From Streptomyces avicenniae (GTDB lineage: Bacteria; Actinomycetota; Actinomycetes; Streptomycetales; Streptomycetaceae), in contig NZ_JOEK01000022.1 of NCBI RefSeq assembly GCF_000719135.1, forward strand, positions 1-27,955: DNA of 27,955 nucleotides, written 5' to 3'. Below, in pieces: positions 16,007 through 22,594 of this stretch. How positions within the stretch are numbered: position 1 is the stretch's first letter; every line of letters starts with the position of its first letter. The position numbers were made by a program, and so were the translations under genes. The notes beneath the pieces are model-generated. The model did no database searches. It was not told where the DNA came from and saw only the letters and a program-made list of their open reading frames with translations.

Positions 16007-17307
16007 GCGGCACCGAATCCGATCTGTACCGCCGGCTCGGCCTTGTCGCCCCTGGCCTGCTGCACACCGGCGCGCGCAGCGTCCGTGCCGCGCCGGTGCG
16101 GGAGGCCGACCGCGGCAGTGAATGAAGCGGCCGGGAAGCGGGTGGTGCCCATCGCGGCCAGCAGCCGCCGGCCGCCGCCTGCGGCCTTCAGCACCTGGGC
16201 CTTGTTCTCCAGGTCGGTGACGTCGACGAGTTCCAGCCCCAAGCCCGGCTCCAGAGCGAAGACCACCGGCCGGGGCTCCTCCTTGGAGGGGTACTCCCCC
16301 GTGCACAGCACCTCGTAGTCGGTGATCGACTCATAGGCGGTGCGGGCCAACAGGTGCGGCGGGTCGTTGCCCGTGTCGTCCTTGTCGCGGAAGGGCCGCG
16401 AACTGGAGATCACCCGGGCATCCGCGCCGGCATGCGCCTCAAGCTGGTCGAGGATGTCCTGCTTGAGCTCCTCCTCGCCGTCCTCGCCCTTGGCGTACAT
16501 GACCTTCTTCGAGCAGTGGTGCGGGGAGAGCAGCACGTCCCACTCGATGCGGTCGGTGCGGCCGTGGAACTCGCTGTAGTCGAAGATCTTCTTGATGGTG
16601 GGGTAGGCAAGGTCGCCCAAGAACAGCAGCCGGCCCGCCGTACCGTCGTCCGTGTGCAGCTGCACCTGCAGGGCCAGGGAGGTGTCGTTGCGGTCGCTGG
16701 CGCAGTCGTCCTTGAAGGGCGCGTGGACGAACGCCTCGAACCTGTCCGAGACCTCCACGCCGTCGACTGTCGTGATGGACTCCCCGGGGAAGGTGAAGTA
16801 CTCGTCCGGCAGATGCGCGTAGGAGTGGTCCTCGCGGTCCTCGTCGTAGCCGATGATCCGCACCCGGTCCCCGCTCGCGGGCTCCTTGCCGTCCTCGATG
16901 GCCTGGAGGGTGGCGTCCACGCGCCGTTCGACCTCTTCCTGGAAGCGGCGGGCGTCTTCACACATGTCCTTGTCCTCGGACAGCTCCCGCCACAGCCGGG
17001 GCGTCGCCCAGATCTCCCCGATCAGGATGGAGCTCTCCAGCAGATCGCCGAACCCGCAGCAGTGGTCCTTATCCGCGTGGGTCAGGGCGAAGACCGCCAG
17101 GTAAGGCGTCTTGCCGTCGGGCTGCGGCAGGGTCTCCTCCAGCCGGTCGATGACGGCGGCGACCACCGCGTCGTCCTCGTCGGCCGCCTTCATGTCCCGT
17201 AGGTCCACCTGCATCACCAGGTCACCGCCCAGCACGATCGTGGTGGAGTCACCCGTGCCCACCGGCCAGAACACCACCCCCTGCCCGGGAAGTTCCGTCT
17301 CGACCAT
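16003..17307 (-). CDS. Metallo-beta-lactamase-fold hydrolase, first gene of the E2-E1-JAB operon
   Basis: A 434-residue protein with an MBL fold: the metal-binding motif H77-A-D79-K-D81-H82 (LTHADKDHCCGF), a later Asp in LLFLGDLAY and a His pair in SPHHCSKK. The layout resembles the MBL domain of ComEC-type and related nucleic-acid-associated hydrolases more than beta-lactamases. The N-terminal strand pattern (GTGDSTTIVLGG) is the usual MBL start. The ATG at 17307 is preceded by AGAGG about 7-8 bases upstream. Its stop overlaps the start of the E2-E1-JAB gene by 4 bp. MBL genes have been noted beside bacterial E1/E2/JAB genes, so a conserved partnership is plausible; the substrate (nucleic acid, nucleotide or lipid-linked) cannot be told from sequence. 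Confidence 0.88.
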   Translation of the reverse strand: MVETELPGQGVVFWPVGTGDSTTIVLGGDLVMQVDLRDMKAADEDDAVVAAVIDRLEETLPQPDGKTPYLAVFALTHADKDHCCGFGDLLESSILIGEIWATPRLWRELSEDKDMCEDARRFQEEVERRVDATLQAIEDGKEPASGDRVRIIGYDEDREDHSYAHLPDEYFTFPGESITTVDGVEVSDRFEAFVHAPFKDDCASDRNDTSLALQVQLHTDDGTAGRLLFLGDLAYPTIKKIFDYSEFHGRTDRIEWDVLLSPHHCSKKVMYAKGEDGEEELKQDILDQLEAHAGADARVISSSRPFRDKDDTGNDPPHLLARTAYESITDYEVLCTGEYPSKEEPRPVVFALEPGLGLELVDVTDLENKAQVLKAAGGGRRLLAAMGTTRFPAASFTAAVGLPHRRGTDAARAGVQQARGDKAEPAVQIGFGAA

Positions 17308-17446
17308 GTCCTACCTCTTCACTCAATAATGATCAACTAGCAGGAAAAACACATCAGTTCACTGCTCAGGCCAGATGTACCACGCGCCACTGGCAACGTC
17401 GCCGCGATCGGACAGCGGAGCGTTCAGGCACTGCTCGCGGGGAGGG

Positions 17447-17620
17447 GCCGGCGATCGCCGCCTCGACGTCCTCGAGCGTGTCGAACGCCCGGTAGACGGA
17501 CGCGAATCGCAGAGGACGGGGAGACCTGGCCCCTGTCGCGGGTCGGGCATGGCCAGCCCCACGTCGCGGGAGGCCGGCTCCGTCTTTCCGGTGGCCCGCA
17601 CCGCTTCCACGATCCGCTGC
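17447..17620 (-). pseudogene. nrdR: Remnant of the nrdR C-terminal (ATP-cone) region
   Basis: On the minus strand, QRIVEAVRATGKTEPASRD followed by VGLA, and further on FASVYRAFDTLEDVEAAIAG, match the C-terminal part of NrdR, the ribonucleotide reductase repressor. The two pieces are in different reading frames and the part between them is degenerate; the N-terminal zinc ribbon is absent. It is a non-functional fragment lying between the DUF3892-like gene and the MBL gene. Since nrdR is a core chromosomal gene, the fragment suggests this segment was assembled by recombination. Confidence 0.8.
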
Positions 17621-17674
17621 CCCGGGTGAGCAGGAGCGCGCCGGCCGTTCTTCTGTCACCCGGGGCGGGCCTGC

Positions 17675-17956
17675 TCAGCGGCGGGGAAGGGCCAGCAGGT
17701 TGTTGGCCCATACGCCGTCGGCGCGGGTCTGCAGGTACTTCTCGCCGCGCGGCGGGGTCACCACGACGACCTCCGCCCGGTGCCCTCCTGTGTCGCTCGT
17801 GTAGGCCTGACCCTTTTCGTCTTCGATCCAGGTGACGATCTCCGCCCGGGCGTTGTCGCCGGTCTTGGCGGTCGCCGGGTTGGTCCACCACAGGCGGGTG
17901 ATGTGCTGGTGCGTGGTGCCGCCGGACAGGCGTACCGCGGTGATCTGGATGGCCAT
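17675..17956 (-). CDS. DUF3892-like small protein
   Basis: A 93-residue protein that fits the DUF3892 pattern as I know it: opening ITAVRLSGGTTHQHITRLWW, a central Thr/Trp-rich strand (AEIVTWIEDEKGQAY), GEKYLQT and a closing DNLLxLP-type segment (here ANNLLALP). It is all-beta by appearance, with no signal peptide or membrane segment. The ATG at 17956 has only a weak purine stretch upstream. It lies between the ImmA/IrrE-type gene and the MBL-E2-E1-JAB-patatin operon, in the same direction. Its place could suit a conjugation substrate or adaptor, but it ends in PRR, not Gly-Gly, so a ubiquitin-like role is speculative. Confidence 0.75.
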   Translation of the reverse strand: MAIQITAVRLSGGTTHQHITRLWWTNPATAKTGDNARAEIVTWIEDEKGQAYTSDTGGHRAEVVVVTPPRGEKYLQTRADGVWANNLLALPRR

Positions 17957-18016
17957 GATTCTTTTCTTCTGCCGGCTTGCCCGACGGGGTCCCGGAGCCG
18001 GCGCCGGGTCCCGTCA

Positions 18017-18042
18017 CCCCGGTGCGGGGTGCTTCGCCGGGG
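18017..18042 (-). terminator. Candidate hairpin terminator after the peptidase gene
   Basis: CCCCGG (18017-18022) pairs with CCGGGG (18037-18042) around a 14-base loop, about 54 bases after the stop of the ImmA/IrrE-type gene and before the DUF3892-like gene. It may separate the regulatory genes from the downstream operon. There is no U-tract. Confidence 0.3.
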
Positions 18043-18095
18043 ACGGACGACGTAACTCGCGGGTAGAGAAAGGAGAGTTCCTGACTGGCGGGGCG

Positions 18096-19121
18096 TCAAG
18101 AGCAGTCGAGGCAGCGGTCAGCGCCGTCGGCGAACATCGGGGGCGGATGCAGGGTGAAGCATCCCTGGCACAGGCGTTCGGTCACGCGCGCCGGGCAGGC
18201 ACAGCGGCCGCATTCAGGGCAGCGGGGGACGCGGCAGAGGGAACAGGCGGGTTCGAAGGAGCGGTACTCCTCGTCGCAGTGTTCGCAGATGTACTCGCGC
18301 GCCTGGGGTCCGGTGTCCTTCGTGGGCGGCGTGAAGGTGCGCCAAGGCGCCGAGTCGGTGACGAGGACGGCGACCAGGTAGCCGTCCATCGGCGCGGTCT
18401 GCGCGTGCAGTTCCCGTCCCAGGATGCCGTCTCGGTAGCGGATTTGGGTGGGTCCCTGCGCGCGGCCCTGGCCGGCCCGGGCCTGGGCGATAGTGGGGAT
18501 GTCGCCCTGGAAGCTGCCGCGCCGCAGAGGCGGGAGGCCGTGGGAGGCGGCGAAGGCGACCTGTCCGCCGGTTTCGAGGAGGAGGACGTGTCCGGGGGCG
18601 GGCAGGTGCTGGGCGGCACGGACGCACACCGCCATGCGGGAGGCGCCGCTGGCACGCCACAATTCCACGATGTCGGGGGCGGTGGGTCCGTCGGCGGCCA
18701 GGTGATGCTCCACGAGCGGTGCCGGCAGCAGGATCTCGGCGGCGAACGCGTCGCAGGCCGCGTCTTCCAGCAGCACGCCGCGATCGGGCTGGTGTGCGAA
18801 GGCCTCCATCAGGGCAAAGCTGTTCTGCTGGAGGTGATGGCCCAGTTCGTGCAGGGCGGTGAAGTCCTGGCGGGCAGGGCTGGCGGAGTCGGCGACGACG
18901 ATCTGCGGGGGCGGGCCGGGTTCGTAGGCGCCGGCGACGCTGCAGCGCGCGCCGGTCTGGGCCTCGCCAACCCGCCGGACGGTCAGCTCCGGCCATGTCT
19001 GCATCTCGGCGAGGGCACCTTGAGTCAGGCGCTGGGCCGCACCGGGTCTGTGTGCGTCCAGCTCCGCCATCATGGCGGTCGCCTGGGCGCGGGCGGCGGC
19101 CGCGAGCACGTAGTTGACCAC
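18096..19121 (-). CDS. ImmA/IrrE-type zinc peptidase with C-terminal zinc-ribbon array
   Basis: A 341-residue protein from GTG 19121. HELGHH at 91-96 is the zinc-binding active site of the ImmA/IrrE (DUF955) family, and the downstream EDAACDAFAAEILLP segment supplies the third ligand region. These peptidases cleave DNA-bound repressors to switch on mobile elements or stress genes. The last 65 or so residues hold a run of Cys pairs (CEHC, CSLC, CPEC, CxC, CxxC), suggesting two or three small zinc ribbons, a less usual addition. The start is chosen because it follows the stop of the HTH gene by 8 bp with GGGG 5 bases upstream; the longer open frame overlaps that gene. Pairing with an HTH gene directly upstream is the normal ImmA/ImmR-type arrangement. 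Confidence 0.85.
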   Translation of the reverse strand: MVNYVLAAAARAQATAMMAELDAHRPGAAQRLTQGALAEMQTWPELTVRRVGEAQTGARCSVAGAYEPGPPPQIVVADSASPARQDFTALHELGHHLQQNSFALMEAFAHQPDRGVLLEDAACDAFAAEILLPAPLVEHHLAADGPTAPDIVELWRASGASRMAVCVRAAQHLPAPGHVLLLETGGQVAFAASHGLPPLRRGSFQGDIPTIAQARAGQGRAQGPTQIRYRDGILGRELHAQTAPMDGYLVAVLVTDSAPWRTFTPPTKDTGPQAREYICEHCDEEYRSFEPACSLCRVPRCPECGRCACPARVTERLCQGCFTLHPPPMFADGADRCLDCS

Positions 19122-19129
19122 AGCAGCCC

Positions 19130-20044
19130 CTACTGGCCCAGACGCAGTTCGAAGTAAGTGTCCGCGCGTGCCGCCCAGTCGGTGTTGGTGCGGTCGTCCT
19201 GGCGGGCCGCCAGGGTGAGGATGCCGTAGGCGGCACGGAGTCGGGCCTGTTGTTCGTTTTCGAGGTGCCGGGCGGCGAGGGCACGCAGCTGCCTGCGGCG
19301 CAGCGGCCGGTTCAGCTCGTGCACCACGGCGGGCGGCGGCGCGGGATTGGCAGCAAGGACCACGTCCGCGTGCAGGCCGAGGAGTACGGCGAGTTTCTCT
19401 GCCTGGTCGGCTGTGAGGGGGTGCTGGCCGCGCCACACCGGCAGGGCCTGGGCAGGTGGGAGCTGCAGCTGTGATCCCAGCTGCTGGGGGGTGACGCCTC
19501 GTTGTTGCAGCAGCTGGGGCAGGGCGCCGGATCCTTCAGGGACCCAGCGTGCGGCGCTCAGCCGCGCCAGGTTATCGGCCACAGCGCCCCGGTACTCGGT
19601 ATCCGCCGCGGCGGGTGACGGCGCGGTGCTGCCCCAGCGTGCCCCTGGTGGCGGATCGTGCGCGAGGTCGGGGTGCAGGGAGGCTGGCAGCGGCACCGTC
19701 AGCTGGCTGACCTGGCGGTCCAGCACATACCAGGGCAGCGGCTGCTTCAGTCCCCACCACAGGGCGAGCGGCTGCTCGAGCGTGGAGGCCTCGGCAGGCA
19801 GCAGCAGCGTGTGGGCGTCGGCGTAGCGTTCCAAGGAGGCCGGAATGGCGTGCACCGTGTCGTCATCGACCGTGGTGATCACCAGCAGCTGGATGGTCTG
19901 GTCCCACACGGCCCGCCAGATCTGGCCGGGTTCGGGATCCCCCGGCGGCGCGGTGGCGACCTTCCGGACGGCGTCGGGCACCTTCAGCCCGGCCGCAGCG
20001 GCCACCAGCCGTTCGTAGGCGCTGCTGCCCTGGGCGGGTTTCAT
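19130..20044 (-). CDS. HTH protein paired with the ImmA/IrrE-type peptidase
   Basis: A 304-residue protein. The C-terminal half contains an XRE-like helix-turn-helix (PQLLQQRGVTPQQLGSQLQL, then TADQAEKLAVLLGL); the N-terminal half is an unassigned alpha/beta domain with strands such as QLLVITTVDDDTVHAIPASL. The ATG at 20044 has a strong GGGGAG 5 bases upstream. It is followed 8 bp later by the peptidase gene and preceded by the sigma-like gene, all co-directional. By analogy with ImmR/ImmA pairs, this protein would be the repressor or sensor and the peptidase would relieve it. The N-terminal domain could sense the trigger. Function is inferred from the pairing. Confidence 0.75.
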   Translation of the reverse strand: MKPAQGSSAYERLVAAAAGLKVPDAVRKVATAPPGDPEPGQIWRAVWDQTIQLLVITTVDDDTVHAIPASLERYADAHTLLLPAEASTLEQPLALWWGLKQPLPWYVLDRQVSQLTVPLPASLHPDLAHDPPPGARWGSTAPSPAAADTEYRGAVADNLARLSAARWVPEGSGALPQLLQQRGVTPQQLGSQLQLPPAQALPVWRGQHPLTADQAEKLAVLLGLHADVVLAANPAPPPAVVHELNRPLRRRQLRALAARHLENEQQARLRAAYGILTLAARQDDRTNTDWAARADTYFELRLGQ

Positions 20045-20110
20045 CCTGTCTCCCCCTCTCCTCGGCTGTGATCCATCAGCGCATTCTCTTCTCACTGGAT
20101 ACGGACGACG

Positions 20111-21067
20111 TCACAGGGGCGGCTCAGGCGGCGGATCTGCGCAGCGCCGCAGGAGCGCTCCCATGACCGCTTCCCGGTCGCTGTCCTCGGAGAGAGCAAG
20201 GAGGAGCTTCGCCTTCAGACCTGCCAGAACAGCCCTGGCCTGTGTTTGTCCGATCTCCAGCAGCTGTGCCGCGTGATGGGCGTCTTCGTCCAGGTAGGGC
20301 AGCAGCAGGCGCTCGTTGGGGGTCAGCCGCTGCCAGATGTGGGCGGCGCCGCCGACGCCCGCGGGGTCAGCCTCCGCCACGCTCGCCTCGACCGCAGCGG
20401 CGAGCGTCCCCTCGTCGGCGTGGAGGGGGGTGAAGCGGGCCGGCGACAGGAGCTCGAACCGGGACTCGAGGACCTTGGCCAGGTCCTCCTCCCGCACCGC
20501 GCCCCGGGCGTGTCGCAGGACCTGCGTCACGATGGCCATGAGGGCCCGGACCGTCTGCGCGGGGGTGGGGCCAGAACGGTTCCAGCGGGTAATCCCCACC
20601 CCGCGTACGCGCCAGGCCTCGGCAACGAGATTATCCAGATTCCCCTGCCACACCGCGCCCTCGGGGTGGTCGCTCAGCGCCCACCGCGGCGGAGGCCCGG
20701 GCATCCGGCGGAAGGACGCGTCGGTGCCCATCAGCCGGGCGATGCGGCGCCGCAGCTTGCCGCGCGGGGTCTTCTTCGCCTCATCGATGAGGAAGTTCTT
20801 GATCGACGTGAGGAACAGCCGCTCCAGCGAGGCGTCGTCGGTGGCCAGGGCAAAGCAACTAGTCACGAAGCGCTGCCCGGCACCCTCGCGGGTCAACATG
20901 GCCGTGATCACGTCGTAGGCCGCGTCGTCGTCCCACTCGGCGTACCCCTCGGGCGGCGGGAATCCAGACGAGTGGCGGACCTGATGAACCAGACGTCGCA
21001 GCAGTTCGAACGTCTCCGGCCCCAACTGGCCCGTCTGTGAAAGTTCTTCGTACGCTCCACCCACCAC
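20111..21067 (-). CDS. Sigma-factor-like protein
   Basis: A 318-residue protein resembling an extracytoplasmic-function-type sigma factor at both ends: a region-2-like helix (LERLFLTSIKNFLIDEAKK, then basic RGKLRRRIARLM) and a region-4-like helix-turn-helix (LTPNERLLLPYLDED, then AAQLLEIGQTQARAVLAGLK). The intervening 120 or so residues are longer than in a minimal ECF factor. The GTG at 21067 follows GGGGGTGAG; a second GTG is the next codon. The open frame extends upstream but does not look coding there. It heads the co-directional cluster that runs down to the patatin gene, with 66 bp to the HTH gene, so it may drive the cluster's promoters. It could instead be a sigma-like adaptor without promoter specificity. 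Confidence 0.7.
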   Translation of the reverse strand: MVGGAYEELSQTGQLGPETFELLRRLVHQVRHSSGFPPPEGYAEWDDDAAYDVITAMLTREGAGQRFVTSCFALATDDASLERLFLTSIKNFLIDEAKKTPRGKLRRRIARLMGTDASFRRMPGPPPRWALSDHPEGAVWQGNLDNLVAEAWRVRGVGITRWNRSGPTPAQTVRALMAIVTQVLRHARGAVREEDLAKVLESRFELLSPARFTPLHADEGTLAAAVEASVAEADPAGVGGAAHIWQRLTPNERLLLPYLDEDAHHAAQLLEIGQTQARAVLAGLKAKLLLALSEDSDREAVMGALLRRCADPPPEPPL

Positions 21068-21816
21068 CGGCTCACCCCCGACCCGCCTGGAACGGACGGT
21101 CCCAGGCTTCCTGCCTGCATACACCTGCCGTCTCAGACACACCAGGCAACACGCCCGAGGGAGGGAACCGCGATCCTGTTCGTCGCACGGACCGTCCCCG
21201 CGGGCCGCCCTGGGCAGACGCCACCCGTCGGCCGGAGGCGCAGACAGCCTGGTCCGTCCTGTCCCGGCAGTTACCCGATCCCCGTCGCCCCGGACGTGCG
21301 GCACCCGGAGCCAGTTGGCGGTGCCAGGTCCGTCGCCACCGATGGCCCCATCCCGGCGGGCCGCGGTGGGCTTCTTCGCTCCCTCCCTTTCCGGGAGGCT
21401 GCCCGTCAAACGGTGTAAATAGCAGGGCAGTTCGCCCGTCGCAGCAGGTCACAGCGCTGTAATCGCCCGACTACCACCGTTCGTCAGACAGCCTCCTTTC
21501 CGGGGACTGATCGATGCAGCGGATGTTCAGCGGGCCGAAACCGACTGCGTGGCGGGCGAGTTCAACAGCCAAGGCGGCGCGCAGGATGCCGTGATCCGCG
21601 TGAGAAGAGGGCGCCCGGCGGCTTCCTTGTCGCCACCGCGTTCACCCTTTCAGGCGTATCCGGCGGGCGGGGAAGTTCTCGCGGCGCGGCGCACAGCAGC
21701 ATGGGGATACCGGGCTGCTGTGCGGGCCGACTGGCGCACGGCCAGGGGCCGAAGGTGCAGAAGTTGACGGGCGGACAGGCGTGCGGGGCCGTGTGGCCGC
21801 GCGGCGAGGGGTGGGC
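21068..21816. other. Intergenic stretch with a possible coding remnant
   Basis: About 750 bp between the divergent sigma-like gene and tnsA. A small hairpin (CTCCC...GGGAG) lies near 21383-21397 and an AT-richer patch near 21408-21425 (TGTAAATAG), which could be promoter DNA. On the minus strand, 21471-21600 reads sensibly as HGILRAALAVELARHAVGFG followed by PLNIRCIDQS and a stop at 21471-21473, with no start codon or ribosome binding site found; it may be the tail of a lost gene. I see no transposon end repeats here. Confidence 0.5.
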
Positions 21817-22575
21817 ATGAGTGCGATGGAGACCACCGGCGGCCTGTCGGAAGGCGAGGCCATGCCGGGCGCGGGGCAAGGGGTCGTGGCTTTGTACCGC
21901 GAGCCGTATGGGCGGGTGTACTCGTGCACCGCGGACGGGCTTCGGGGCGTGGTGCTGGAGGAGTTCGGGCCGGTGAGCGAGCCGGTGCCCTATCGGGGCC
22001 GCAGGGGCATCATCACCTACTGGCCGGTGGCGACGCGGGAGCAGACCGTGGTGTGCGGCAGCCTGCGGCAGTGGCGGCTGGCGGTGGAGCTGGACTTCGA
22101 TCCGGCCTGGGCAGCGTTCAGCGCCGGCCCGGTGGAGATGCGCTGGCGGGCAGGAGGCCGTCTTCGCCGCTGGCGCCCCGATTTCCTGGCGCGCACGGCC
22201 GAGGGTGTACGTGAGGTGCTGGTGCTGAAGCCTTCCGGCCAGGAAAGCCTGCCCGCGGCGAGGCTTCAGGTGCTTGAGGAGGTAGCCCGGGCGGCAGGGT
22301 GGCGGGTGCGTCAGGTCCGCGAGCCGTCGGGGGTGCGCGCGCGCAATCTCGGGTGGCTGGCGGGCTACCGGTTCCCCGTGGGCGACGAGGGGTGCCAGGG
22401 GCAGGCGCTGCTGGAGGCGTTCAGGGCGCCGGCAGGTCTGCGGGCAGGGGTGGCGGCGAGCGGGCTGGACGAGCTGACGGGGCTGGACCTCGCCTATCGG
22501 ATGCTGTGGCAGCGGCGGCTGCTGTTCGACGTCGCGCAGCCGCTGCTGCCCGATGCCGTGGCTTGGGCTGCCTGA
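21817..22575 (+). CDS. tnsA: TnsA-like transposase endonuclease subunit
   Basis: A 252-residue protein with the TnsA endonuclease layout: a strand-helix segment SLRQWRLAVELDFDPAW (82-98), the conserved WRPDF with Asp122, and VLVLKP with Lys138. TnsA nicks the 5' ends of the element so that it excises cut-and-paste, working with TnsB. Compared with Tn7 TnsA (Glu63, Asp114, Gln130, Lys132), Asp122 and Lys138 fit, but the Glu63 position looks like Gln85 and the Gln130 position like Val136, so activity may be altered. The ATG at 21817 follows GAGGGGTGG; the upstream GTG at 21781 lacks a site. It ends 19 bp before tnsB, so the two form an operon. Confidence 0.82.
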   Translation: MSAMETTGGLSEGEAMPGAGQGVVALYREPYGRVYSCTADGLRGVVLEEFGPVSEPVPYRGRRGIITYWPVATREQTVVCGSLRQWRLAVELDFDPAWAAFSAGPVEMRWRAGGRLRRWRPDFLARTAEGVREVLVLKPSGQESLPAARLQVLEEVARAAGWRVRQVREPSGVRARNLGWLAGYRFPVGDEGCQGQALLEAFRAPAGLRAGVAASGLDELTGLDLAYRMLWQRRLLFDVAQPLLPDAVAWAA

Positions 22576-22594
22576 AGGGGAGGAAGGGGGGCGC

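Noticed and set aside
12369..17307. Complete type II CBASS operon
   Set aside because: E2-E1, JAB and patatin parts are present, but no CD-NTase gene is found, so it cannot be called CBASS.
17832..19157. 441-codon plus-strand open frame
   Set aside because: Antisense to the ImmA/IrrE-type peptidase and the DUF3892-like gene; no motifs.
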